This document shows, piece after piece, positions 1 through 6,690 of a stretch of 23,592 nucleotides of DNA (position 1 is the stretch's first letter; the number at the start of each line of letters is the position of its first letter). The notes beneath the pieces are model-generated. The model searched no databases. It saw only the letters and a program-made list of their open reading frames with translations, and had not been told where the DNA came from. Origin of the DNA: JAAXKN01 sp050258415 (lineage in GTDB: Bacteria; Bacteroidota; Ignavibacteria; Ignavibacteriales; SURF-24); contig JBLMYS010000025.1 of assembly GCA_050258415.1 (NCBI GenBank), positions 1 to 23,592 on the forward strand, given 5' to 3'. The translations under genes were made by a program, and so were the position numbers.

Positions 1-1079
1 TTGCCCGAGACGTCCTTCATGGAAATTGTTTTGTCGAGGCCGGGCATGAGGGCCTGTATGAAGGCGTTTTTAATCAGCTCCCATATGGTAGTCCATACCC
101 CAACCTCTGTATTGCCGAAGCTACCGCTGAAAGGCACCCTGGTTGCCACCTGATCCTTTGGAGGATTGGTAAATATATCTTTTACAGCTCCTACAACAAC
201 CTTCCAGACGAGCTCAAAAAACGGTTTTTTGATGTCTTCTTTCCATTTAACCACTTCCACGTCCTTCAGAAGCGGTTTTATATAGCCTTCGTACCTGCCG
301 TCCTTTGCAGCCACTTCGCTGTACATGCTGAAAGTGCCCTTATGGACGTCGAACTTTGCATAGGCCCTCAGGAAATCGTTCAGTTTTGTCAGATCCACGC
401 TTGTAAGCTGCATAGCAAGGTCAAAGGTAGGCTGTGACCTGAAAGGATCGAGTTTAACGTTGATCTTAAACCTTCCCGAGCCCATTATTGTGCCCGTGGC
501 ATTCATATCCGCGGAGAGAGTCTTTGCCACTTTAAGGCTGTTTGTTAGGTTTGTAGCCACAACCTGAAGGTCGCGTACAAACACGTCCACTTTAGGGTCG
601 CTGTAGGGGTTGCGGAAGTGGATTTCTCCGTCAACTATCTTAAAGCTGTTAATTTTAAGGGGGAAAAGGTCCTTTACTTTATCCTGCCATCTGCTATCGG
701 CCGTTGTCTGGCTCTGCTCCTTTGTAGGTCCCTGTACAAAGTTAACCATAGGGTGGAAAATCCAGATCTCTGCAACCAGGTGGCCATGGAAAAGCTGTTT
801 CCATTCAATGCTGAACTCCATAGTTCCAGCCGAGAAGAACGGTTCTGATACTTTGCCGTTTCTTTTCTTTATTTCCACCCCGTTAATTGCATATGCTCCG
901 CGGTAAATGTGCAAATCCACGTCATCAATATGTCCTGAGTAGTCGGGAAGCTCATTAAGCTTTTTATTCACCTCGTATTTTATTATATGCGGCAGTGCAA
1001 TGCGAATGGCTACAAGAAGAACCACAATAACTATAATTACAATCAGTGTGGTTCTGCTTATTTTACTTAATATGCTCAT
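1..1079 (-). CDS. DUF748/AsmA-like membrane-anchored protein (3' end outside window)
   Basis: About 359 codons are visible on the minus strand; the gene runs off the window at position 1 with no stop. The start is the ATG at 1079-1077, preceded by an AAGGAAG ribosome-binding site. The product begins MSILSKISRTTLIVIIVIV, a single N-terminal membrane anchor at about residues 8-28 with the rest outside the cytoplasm. The body, including IDDVDLHIYRGAYAINGVEI and KINSFKIVDGEIHFRNP, has the repeated beta-strand character of DUF748/AsmA-like proteins. Relatives of that superfamily are linked to envelope lipid transport or outer-membrane assembly, but the substrate here is unknown. An intrinsic terminator separates it from the upstream small gene, so it probably has its own promoter within 1080-1115. 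The family call rests on pattern recognition; the frame is continuous and clearly coding. Confidence 0.75.
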   Translation of the reverse strand, partial: MSILSKISRTTLIVIIVIVVLLVAIRIALPHIIKYEVNKKLNELPDYSGHIDDVDLHIYRGAYAINGVEIKKRNGKVSEPFFSAGTMEFSIEWKQLFHGHLVAEIWIFHPMVNFVQGPTKEQSQTTADSRWQDKVKDLFPLKINSFKIVDGEIHFRNPYSDPKVDVFVRDLQVVATNLTNSLKVAKTLSADMNATGTIMGSGRFKINVKLDPFRSQPTFDLAMQLTSVDLTKLNDFLRAYAKFDVHKGTFSMYSEVAAKDGRYEGYIKPLLKDVEVVKWKEDIKKPFFELVWKVVVGAVKDIFTNPPKDQVATRVPFSGSFGNTEVGVWTTIWELIKNAFIQALMPGLDKTISMKDVSG

Positions 1080-1115
1080 ATACTTCCTTTACTTTATCAT
1101 CGGGTCTATTGGTAC

Positions 1116-1160
1116 AAAAAAACAGCCGGCAGGGGTCCAAATTTCCATGCCGGCTGTTTT
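1116..1160 (-). terminator. Rho-independent terminator after the DUF5670 gene
   Basis: A 13-bp perfect stem pairs 1119-1131 (AAAACAGCCGGCA) with 1148-1160 (TGCCGGCTGTTTT) around a 16-nt loop. Read on the minus strand, the stem is followed by seven T (complement of A 1116-1122). This fits termination of the minus-strand small gene ending at 1177. Plus-strand transcription would meet only four T, so it is mainly a minus-strand terminator. Confidence 0.85.
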
Positions 1161-1176
1161 GCAGTTCCAGTTTATA

Positions 1177-1326
1177 CTATAAAACGCTTCTGCCCTGTAT
1201 AATTCTTATGAGAAGGGCTACAACGGCGATTATAAGCAGAATATGAATGAATCCGCCCAGAGTATAGCCGCTTACGAGCCCAAGAATCCACAATACGAGC
1301 AGAACTACAAAAATAGTCCAGAGCAT
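1177..1326 (-). CDS. DUF5670 (Lmo0937-type) small two-helix membrane protein
   Basis: This 49-residue ORF starts at the ATG complementary to 1324-1326 and stops at TAG (1177-1179). A near-perfect AAAGGAGGT ribosome-binding site lies just upstream. The protein starts MLWTIFVVLLVLWILGLV, continues with SGYTLGGFIHILLI and ends with a basic RIIQGRSVL tail. The order is hydrophobic helix, SGYTLGG turn, second hydrophobic helix (about residues 26-41), then a charged tail. This is the hallmark of the Lmo0937/DUF5670 family, which is very common in Bacteroidota and has no established biochemical function. Members are often single-gene units, and the terminator at 1116-1160 supports that here. It is short enough to be missed by default ORF cut-offs. 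Confidence 0.88.
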   Translation of the reverse strand: MLWTIFVVLLVLWILGLVSGYTLGGFIHILLIIAVVALLIRIIQGRSVL

Positions 1327-1484
1327 GGGGACCTCCTTTAACAGTTTTAATAAAATATGTTTATATTACGCGTCCGGCGCTGAATTAATAGCATGTTTAT
1401 ATAATTTAACTCATATTAAACTATAATCAAGGAATGAAATTATTCCCAGAATCTGATAAGTCATATTTACGCTTCCGGCTCATA

Positions 1485-2096
1485 ATGAAAAGAATATCTT
1501 TTTACATATTGATGCTGCTAAGCCTGTCCACTCCGGCGCTCCCCCTTAGTGCGCAGGAAAAAGCGGTTGTGGACAGCCGGATGACGCCTGAGGAGGCCAC
1601 CTCGGGGCTTAGGATCCCATCCTACATCAAAAAAAACCTGAGGCTTGTTGATGTAAAATATTATTCATTTGACGGGAAGCTGCACGCGGGGCAGGTTCTA
1701 ATACGCGCCGACCTGGCAGGCGAGATAGAGGACATTTTCCGGGAAATTAAAGAAAGCAGGTTCCCGATAGCAAAGGTAATCCCGATAGTTAAATACAACT
1801 GGTCCGACTCCCTTTCCATGGCGGACAATAACACCTCGGCTTTTAACTACCGCGTTGTAAAGGGGACAAAAATCTTATCTGCCCACTCAACAGGGCGTGC
1901 AATTGACATAAATCCCATGCAAAACCCGCAGATACAGAAAGGGAAAGCCTCCCCGCCGGGATCGAAGTACGACATTAAAATTCCCGGCACAATTACCGCC
2001 TCATCGCCTGTTGTAAAAGCCTTCACGCGCCGCGGCTGGAAGTGGGGCGCCACCTGGAGGAGCACAAAAGACTACCAGCATTTCGAGAAAAAATAG
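1485..2096 (+). CDS. Secreted M15-family (D-Ala-D-Ala carboxypeptidase/endolysin-like) peptidase
   Basis: The product carries an N-terminal signal peptide (MKRISFYILMLLSLSTPALP, probable cleavage near LSAQ-EK) and a C-terminal zinc peptidase domain. The zinc motif is SAHSTGRAIDINP (the SxHxxGxAxD pattern, giving one His and the Asp). The distal motif is RRGWKWGATWRSTKDYQHFEK, where the His near the end would be the third ligand. This is the layout of the VanY/L-alanyl-D-glutamate peptidase group (M15), which cleave peptidoglycan stem peptides, so a periplasmic cell-wall role is likely. The start at 1485 is chosen because it begins the signal peptide. An in-frame upstream ATG at 1434 would add 17 non-hydrophobic residues; neither start has a good ribosome-binding site. 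The gene stands alone on the plus strand, 112 nt before the paa run. Confidence 0.85.
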   Translation: MKRISFYILMLLSLSTPALPLSAQEKAVVDSRMTPEEATSGLRIPSYIKKNLRLVDVKYYSFDGKLHAGQVLIRADLAGEIEDIFREIKESRFPIAKVIPIVKYNWSDSLSMADNNTSAFNYRVVKGTKILSAHSTGRAIDINPMQNPQIQKGKASPPGSKYDIKIPGTITASSPVVKAFTRRGWKWGATWRSTKDYQHFEKK

Positions 2097-2131
2097 CCCT
2101 TTTCCCCTTAAATTCCGCACTTTTCTTCACC

Positions 2132-2158
2132 TTGCCTTTAAGCACGTTTTTGTATAGA
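2132..2158 (+). promoter_or_regulatory. Candidate promoter of the paa operon
   Basis: TTGCCT (2132-2137) and TATAGA (2153-2158) resemble sigma-70 -35 and -10 boxes, with a short 15-nt spacer, about 50 nt before paaA. A purine-rich GAAAGAGGAA ribosome-binding site follows directly before the ATG at 2209. The spacer is suboptimal and Bacteroidota promoters often differ from this consensus, so the call is tentative. No clear operator palindrome was recognised. Confidence 0.25.
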
Positions 2159-2208
2159 TTGATTTCATAGCGAGGGCAAAAACCAATTCTTCCTTTGAAA
2201 GAGGAACT

Positions 2209-3141
2209 ATGAACGACGAAGTAAAACTTCAGGCATTTGAAGCCAGGATCAACGCCGGAGAGACCATTGAGCCTAAGGACTGGATGCCTGAGGGCTACCG
2301 AAGGCAGCTTATACGCATGATCTCACAGCACGCCCATTCCGAAATTGTTGGTATGCTCCCCGAGGGCAACTGGATTACGCGAGCACCAAGCCTGAGAAGA
2401 AAAATGATATTACTTGCAAAGGTGCAGGACGAGGCCGGGCACGGGCTTTACCTCTATAGCGCAGCTGAAACGCTCGGCATTGAAAGAAGCGAGATGATTG
2501 AGCAGCTCCTTGCGGGAAAGGCGAAATATTCCAGCATATTTAATTACCCCACACTCTCCTGGGCCGACGTGGGTACAATCGGGTGGTTCGTAGATGGTGC
2601 GGCAATTGTAAACCAGACCATGCTGGCCAAGTGCTCCTACGGGCCTTATGCCAGGGCAAACCTCAGGATCTGCAAGGAGGAAAGCTTTCATAAAAAACAG
2701 GGTTATGAGATAATTACAGCGCTTGCAAACGGCACGCCGGAGCAGAAGACTATGGCGCAGGACGCAGTAAACCGCTGGTGGAAACCCTCACTTATGATGT
2801 TCGGCCCGGGAGACAAGGATTCCCCCAACAGCGCCGAACTTCTAAAATGGAAAATAAAGCTAAAAACAAATGAGGAGCTAAGGCAACGCTTTGTGGACCT
2901 GACCGTCCCGCAGGCTCAGGCAGTAGGCCTTAGCCTTCCCGATCCCGATCTGAAATACAACGCTGAAACGGGGCACTGGGACTATGGAGCGCTCGACTGG
3001 CAGGAGTTCTTTGAAGTCATAAGCGGACGCGGGCCTTATAACCGCGAACGCATGAAGGCAAGGCGTGAAGCGCACAGGCAGGGCGAATGGGTTAGAATTG
3101 CGGCAGAGGCCTACGCCGAAAAAAGAAAAATGCTGGCTTAA
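2209..3141 (+). CDS. paaA: Phenylacetyl-CoA 1,2-epoxidase catalytic subunit PaaA
   Basis: PaaA is the di-iron alpha subunit of the cytoplasmic multicomponent monooxygenase that adds O2-derived oxygen across the 1,2 positions of phenylacetyl-CoA. The 310-residue length matches the family. Ferritin-like carboxylate and His ligands are visible: E45 in QHAHSEIVGMLPEG, E75 and H78 in KVQDEAGHGLYLY, and E157/E158 with H161 in ICKEESFHKKQGYEI. The active-site stretch WADVGTIGWFVDGAAI (about 118-133) is typical of PaaA. C-terminal motifs such as MFGPGDKDSPNS and WQEFFEVISGRGP agree. The start has a GAAAGAGGAA ribosome-binding site. It opens the plus-strand operon, followed by paaB 44 nt later. Nothing looks damaged. 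Confidence 0.97.
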   Translation: MNDEVKLQAFEARINAGETIEPKDWMPEGYRRQLIRMISQHAHSEIVGMLPEGNWITRAPSLRRKMILLAKVQDEAGHGLYLYSAAETLGIERSEMIEQLLAGKAKYSSIFNYPTLSWADVGTIGWFVDGAAIVNQTMLAKCSYGPYARANLRICKEESFHKKQGYEIITALANGTPEQKTMAQDAVNRWWKPSLMMFGPGDKDSPNSAELLKWKIKLKTNEELRQRFVDLTVPQAQAVGLSLPDPDLKYNAETGHWDYGALDWQEFFEVISGRGPYNRERMKARREAHRQGEWVRIAAEAYAEKRKMLA

Positions 3142-3163
3142 GTTATAACTGTCTTAAGTTATA
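3137..3163 (+). repeat. Short direct repeat at the paaA-paaB junction
   Basis: CTTAAGTTATA occurs at 3137-3147 (overlapping the paaA stop codon) and again at 3153-3163, a 16-bp period. The region is AT-rich and just precedes the paaB ribosome-binding site (AAGAGGG). It could be a replication slippage product or a binding site; no function can be shown from sequence. Confidence 0.5.
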
Positions 3164-3185
3164 TAATAATTAATAAGAGGGATAA

Positions 3186-3488
3186 ATGCCTTTAAGCAGC
3201 ACTAGCGACACACAATGGGCGCTCTGGGAAGTCTTCCTGCAGGAGGAAGAAGGAGGCCCACACATACACGCCGGGAGCCTGCACGCGGCGGATGCCGAAA
3301 TGGCAATTCAGAATGCACGCGACGTTTATGCAAGGCGGGGACCGGTAAAAAGCATCTGGGTTGTTCCTTCCGAAGAGATCACAGCTACAGCACCCCAGGA
3401 TAAAGATTCATTTTTCGATCCCGCGGACGATAAAATCTACCGCCACCCACAGTTCTATAAAGTACCCAAAGGAGTAAGAGGCGTATGA
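3186..3488 (+). CDS. paaB: Phenylacetyl-CoA epoxidase structural subunit PaaB
   Basis: PaaB is the small non-catalytic subunit that bridges PaaAC heterodimers in the epoxidase. The 100-residue product has the diagnostic order WALWEVFLQEEEGGPHIHAG (residues 10-29), then HAADAEMAIQNARDVYARRG, then a VKSIWVVPSEEITATAP strand and a C-terminal YRHPQFYKVP motif. These match the family, which is usually about 95 residues. AAGAGGG upstream serves as ribosome-binding site. The gene ends in a 4-nt ATGA overlap with paaC, which implies translational coupling and fits co-production of subunits of one complex. Confidence 0.96.
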   Translation: MPLSSTSDTQWALWEVFLQEEEGGPHIHAGSLHAADAEMAIQNARDVYARRGPVKSIWVVPSEEITATAPQDKDSFFDPADDKIYRHPQFYKVPKGVRGV

Positions 3489-4255
3489 ACGAGGATAAAT
3501 TTAAGACGGCGCTCTTTAACTACCTGCTGGGTTTGGGTGACGACCTGTTGATCTTAGGCCACAGGCTATCCGAATGGTGCGGGCACGCCCCCGTAATTGA
3601 AGAAGATATAGCATTAAGCAACATTGCGCTCGACTGCCTGGGTGAGGCAAACGCATTCCTGCAGTATGCCGGGGAAACAGAAGGCAAGGGAAGGTCGGAG
3701 GACGATCTGGCTTTTTTCCGCGACGCAATTGAGTTTAAGAACTTCCAGATGGTTGAACTTCCAATCGGGGACTTTGCCTTTACAATTGCACGGCAGTTTC
3801 TCTTCAGCTCCTATAGCTTTCTTCTCTTCGGTGAGCTGCAGAAAAGCCGATTGCCGAAACTTGCCGCCATTGCCGCAAAGGCATTTAAGGAAGTGAAATA
3901 CCACCTGAGGCACTCGGGAGAGTGGGTACTGAGGCTCGGCGACGGGACAGAAGAAAGCCATTACAGGATGCAGTACGCACTGGATGAATTATGGATATAT
4001 ACGGGTGAGCTTTTTATGGATGAAGGTTTAGACAGGCTTCTTATTGAAGAGGGTTACGTGCCGGAAAGCCTGAAGTTAAAGCCGCTCTGGCAGGAAAGAG
4101 TAAACGATGTCATTTCAAAGGCAACGCTTTTGATTCCGCTGGAAGACAGTCATATGGCAAAGGGAGGAAGAAAAGGGATTCACACGGAATACCTGGGGCA
4201 TCTGCTTTCTGAAATGCAGATACTCGCCCGCTCCTATCCCGGCGCAAAATGGTAA
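3485..4255 (+). CDS. paaC: Phenylacetyl-CoA epoxidase subunit PaaC
   Basis: PaaC is the ferritin-like structural partner of PaaA. It resembles the catalytic subunit but lacks a working di-iron site, and helps form the substrate-binding heterodimer. The 256-residue protein has the family landmarks in order: LGDDLLILGHRLSEWCGHAP (about 17-36), DIALSNIALDCLGEA, FAFTIARQFLFSSYSF, KAFKEVKYHLRHSGEWVLRLGDGTEES in the middle, and RKGIHTEYLGHLLSEMQ near the C-terminus. The start overlaps the paaB stop by 4 nt. paaD begins 13 nt after the stop. Length and motif order are normal and there is no sign of disruption. Confidence 0.96.
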   Translation: MNEDKFKTALFNYLLGLGDDLLILGHRLSEWCGHAPVIEEDIALSNIALDCLGEANAFLQYAGETEGKGRSEDDLAFFRDAIEFKNFQMVELPIGDFAFTIARQFLFSSYSFLLFGELQKSRLPKLAAIAAKAFKEVKYHLRHSGEWVLRLGDGTEESHYRMQYALDELWIYTGELFMDEGLDRLLIEEGYVPESLKLKPLWQERVNDVISKATLLIPLEDSHMAKGGRKGIHTEYLGHLLSEMQILARSYPGAKW

Positions 4256-4268
4256 TGGTCAGCCTCAA

Positions 4269-4787
4269 ATGATAAAGATTAAGGACACGCATGAAATGAG
4301 AACTGGAAAAGATGAAATATTAAAATTACTCGAATGTGTAATGGATCCGGAAGTGCCCGTTCTGAGCATTAAGGATCTGGGAATTCTAAGGGATGTTGAA
4401 GTTTCCTCAGGGCACATAGAAGTAATGATCACGCCAACTTATTCCGGATGCCCTGCAATGAGGGCTATTCAGGATGAAATTATTTCGACGCTAAAGGCAA
4501 AGGGTTTTGATAATGTCACGGTTAAGACAGTCTACTCACCCGTATGGACCACCGACTGGATGAGCGATGAGGCCAAAGGCAAGCTGAAAGATTACGGAAT
4601 TGCCCCGCCATTAAAGGGCAGTGATGAAGAGTTCATTCCTCTTATGATAAATACAGACACTGTCAGCTGTCCATACTGCAATTCAGAGGATACGGTCTTA
4701 AGGAGCCGCTTCGGTTCGACGGCCTGCAAGTCGCTTTATTTCTGCAACAGCTGCAAAGAGCCCTTTGAATACTTTAAACGATTTTAA
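4269..4787 (+). CDS. paaD: PaaD, MIP18/DUF59 protein required for the phenylacetyl-CoA epoxidase
   Basis: PaaD is needed for epoxidase activity and is thought to help assemble or mature iron centres, as do other MIP18/DUF59 proteins. Residues about 13-95 form the DUF59 domain, with MDPEVPVLSIKDLGILRDVE and PTYSGCPAM (conserved C61). The C-terminal part is a zinc-ribbon-like module with C134 and C137 (VSCPYC), C153, and C159 and C162 (FCNSCKEPFEYFK). The 172-residue length is in the family range. The start is uncertain: ATG 4269 has no ribosome-binding site, and ATG 4296 (MRTGKDEIL) gives an N-terminus closer to other PaaD proteins. The gene lies between paaC and paaG; paaE, which often follows paaD, is missing. 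Confidence 0.93.
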   Translation: MIKIKDTHEMRTGKDEILKLLECVMDPEVPVLSIKDLGILRDVEVSSGHIEVMITPTYSGCPAMRAIQDEIISTLKAKGFDNVTVKTVYSPVWTTDWMSDEAKGKLKDYGIAPPLKGSDEEFIPLMINTDTVSCPYCNSEDTVLRSRFGSTACKSLYFCNSCKEPFEYFKRF

Positions 4788-4814
4788 GAAAATAAACACC
4801 GGCACCGCCCAAAA

Positions 4815-5603
4815 ATGGAATACAAGTTTATAAAATACAAAATTGAAGATTCAATAAAACTCCTGACGCTCAACCGTCCGGAAGCACTCAACAGCATAAA
4901 CCGCGAAATGGCGCAGGAGCTTCTCAAGGCGCTGGAACTTGCAAAGGATAATGAGAAGGTGCGTGCAGTAATGATCACAGGTGAAGGGCGGGCTTTTTCC
5001 TCGGGGCAGGATCTTAAGGAGATCTCCGATGCTGCGGGAAAACTGATTGATCCCGGGCTGGTGGTAAAGGAGGTTTATAACCCTCTTGTTAAAATGATCC
5101 GCTGCATAGAAAAGCCGGTAGTATGTGCCGTTAACGGAGTGGCCGCGGGTGCCGGGGCCAACATAGCGCTTGCGTGTGATTTTGTCATAGCCTCAAGCAG
5201 CGCTTCTTTTATACAGTCCTTTGTTAATGTGGGACTTCTGCCCGACAGCGGAGGAACCTTCTTTCTCCCCCGCCTTGCCGGCCTCCAGCGCGCAGGTGCC
5301 CTGATGATGTTAGGAGAGAAGATCACCTGTTACGAGGCTTTGGACATGGGACTTATTTACAAGGTAGTAGAGCCCGAAATGCTTATCAGGGAAGCTACGG
5401 CACTTTCAAAAAAGCTGGCTGAAATGCCTACAAAAAGCCTGGGCTTTATCAAGCGCGCACTTAACAGGTCCTTTAGCAGCGACCTTGACACGCAGCTGGA
5501 GCTGGAGGCAAAATTCCAGCAGCTTGCGGGAATGACTGAAGATTACCCGGAAGGGGTCAGGGCGTTTCTTGAAAAGCGCAAGGCACGCTTCTCGGGCAAA
5601 TAA
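4815..5603 (+). CDS. paaG: 1,2-epoxyphenylacetyl-CoA isomerase (crotonase family)
   Basis: PaaG isomerises ring-1,2-epoxyphenylacetyl-CoA to the seven-membered oxepin-CoA in the cytoplasm. The 262 residues show the crotonase fold: LTLNRPEALNSIN (17-29), GRAFSSGQDLKE (58-69, CoA pocket), VNGVAAGAGANIALACDFVIA (oxyanion hole, about 106-126) and VGLLPDSGGTFFLPRLAG with the putative catalytic D144. The C-terminal LDTQLELEAKFQQLAGMTEDYPEGV and AFLEKRKARFSGK resemble E. coli PaaG rather than PaaF, so PaaG is preferred over a generic enoyl-CoA hydratase. It follows paaD by 27 nt without a clear ribosome-binding site. It is the only crotonase-fold protein in the run, so the PaaF hydration step must be covered elsewhere or by this enzyme. 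Confidence 0.9.
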   Translation: MEYKFIKYKIEDSIKLLTLNRPEALNSINREMAQELLKALELAKDNEKVRAVMITGEGRAFSSGQDLKEISDAAGKLIDPGLVVKEVYNPLVKMIRCIEKPVVCAVNGVAAGAGANIALACDFVIASSSASFIQSFVNVGLLPDSGGTFFLPRLAGLQRAGALMMLGEKITCYEALDMGLIYKVVEPEMLIREATALSKKLAEMPTKSLGFIKRALNRSFSSDLDTQLELEAKFQQLAGMTEDYPEGVRAFLEKRKARFSGK

Positions 5604-5604
5604 A

Positions 5605-5654
5605 TTTTTCAGGCAGATTAGTTTTTCAGGCAGATTAGTTTTTCAGGCAGATAA
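5605..5654 (+). repeat. 17-bp tandem repeat, nearly three copies, after paaG
   Basis: The unit TTTTTCAGGCAGATTAG occurs at 5605-5621 and 5622-5638, with a partial third copy from 5639 to about 5652. The array starts directly after the paaG stop codon. Because 17 is not a multiple of three, it could not expand in a coding frame, which agrees with a non-coding spacer. It looks like recent slippage duplication. It extends the gap before the aldo/keto reductase gene to 81 nt, the longest gap inside the run. Confidence 0.9.
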
Positions 5655-5684
5655 TTTTCAAAACTTAAGTTAATAGAGGAGAAA

Positions 5685-6656
5685 ATGGAATATACTCATC
5701 TCGGACGGTCGGGCCTAAGGGTAAGCAGGCTCTGCCTTGGTACAATGAATTTCGGAACCTATACATCCGAAGGCGACAGCTTTAAGATAATGGATGCGGC
5801 CCTGGAGCATGGCATCAACTTCTTCGACACGGCAAACGTTTACGGAGGGGAAAACAAGGGAAGGACAGAGGAGATCATAGGAAAGTGGTTTGAAAAAGGG
5901 CACAGCCGCAGGGAGAAAACTGTTCTGGCTACAAAAGTTTACGGCAACATGAGCGACTGGCCGAACGAGGGAAAGCTTTCAGCGCGCAACATTAAACTCG
6001 CCTGCGAGGCAAGCCTGAGGCGCCTAAAGACCGATTACATAGATCTTTACCAGATGCACCACGTGGACCGCGATACACCGTGGGAGGAGATCTGGCAGGC
6101 GATGGAACAGCTTGTGCAGGAGGGAAAAATTATTTATGTGGGGAGCAGCAACTTTGCCGCATGGAATATAGTAGAGGCCAACTACATAGCCGAAAAAAGA
6201 AATTTTCTGGGACTCGTCTCAGAGCAGAGCATCTACAGCCTCAGGAACCGCCACATTGAGCTCGAGGTAATTCCGGCGTGCAAGGCTATGGGGATAGGAC
6301 TAATACCATGGAGCCCTTTAGGAGGCGGTATTCTCAGCGGCGGCGTCTTAAGAAAGCCTTCTGAAGGCAGGCGGGCCCGCCCCGCGCTCCAGGAAGCCGT
6401 TGAGAAACTTCGCCCGCAGCTCGAGGCTTACGAAAGGTGCTGCCAGGATACCGAACAGAGCCTTTCAAACATCGCGCTTGCATGGGTTATGAATAACCCC
6501 GTTGTTACGGCTCCAATAATAGGTCCCAGGACAATAGAACAGCTGGAAGAAAGCCTTAAGGTTCTGCACATAAAGCTTTCAGACGAGATGCTTGAAAAGC
6601 TGGATGAGATATGGCCCGGGCCGGGTAATCAGGCTCCAGAGGCTTACGCGTGGTAA
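5685..6656 (+). CDS. Aldo/keto reductase embedded in the paa operon
   Basis: This 323-residue NAD(P)H-dependent oxidoreductase reduces aldehydes or ketones, or runs the reverse reaction; the physiological substrate cannot be read from sequence. The TIM-barrel aldo/keto reductase tetrad is complete: D48 and Y53 (FFDTANVYGG), K84 (LATKVYG) and H125 (LYQMHHVD). The nucleotide-binding end includes VGSSNFAAWNIVEA, IPWSPLGGGILSGG and VTAPIIGPRTIEQLEESL, as in Kv-beta/YajO-type subfamilies. A TAGAGGAGAAA ribosome-binding site precedes ATG 5685. It sits between paaG and paaH, after an 81-nt spacer carrying a tandem repeat and 31 nt before paaH. By position it may act on an aldehyde or ketone intermediate or precursor of phenylacetate, but it is not part of the canonical pathway and could be a later insertion. 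Confidence 0.93.
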   Translation: MEYTHLGRSGLRVSRLCLGTMNFGTYTSEGDSFKIMDAALEHGINFFDTANVYGGENKGRTEEIIGKWFEKGHSRREKTVLATKVYGNMSDWPNEGKLSARNIKLACEASLRRLKTDYIDLYQMHHVDRDTPWEEIWQAMEQLVQEGKIIYVGSSNFAAWNIVEANYIAEKRNFLGLVSEQSIYSLRNRHIELEVIPACKAMGIGLIPWSPLGGGILSGGVLRKPSEGRRARPALQEAVEKLRPQLEAYERCCQDTEQSLSNIALAWVMNNPVVTAPIIGPRTIEQLEESLKVLHIKLSDEMLEKLDEIWPGPGNQAPEAYAW

Positions 6657-6675
6657 CTAAACTTTTTTGCATAGT

Positions 6676-6690
6676 AAGAGGGGCATATTG
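6676..6690 (+). promoter_or_regulatory. Ribosome-binding site that sets a TTG start for paaH
   Basis: AAGAGGGG (6676-6683) lies 4 nt before the TTG at 6688-6690. An upstream in-frame TTG at 6667 would place this purine tract inside the coding region and lacks a ribosome-binding site of its own. The 6688 start begins directly with the Rossmann strand (LKYLSVGVIGGG), as homologues do, so it is preferred. Confidence 0.7.

Noticed and set aside
610..906. Plus-strand ORFs at 610-906 and 618-848
   Set aside because: They lie antisense inside the continuous minus-strand DUF748-like gene and show no domain or ribosome-binding site.
1000..1246. Plus-strand hydrophobic ORFs at 1000-1182 and 1046-1246
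   Set aside because: They are antisense to the membrane anchor of the DUF748-like gene and cross the minus-strand terminator and the DUF5670 gene; hydrophobicity is mirrored from those genes.
2194..2210. Short inverted repeat TTCCT...AGGAA before paaA considered as an operator
   Set aside because: Five-base arms overlapping the ribosome-binding site are too short and likely to occur by chance; no regulator gene is adjacent.
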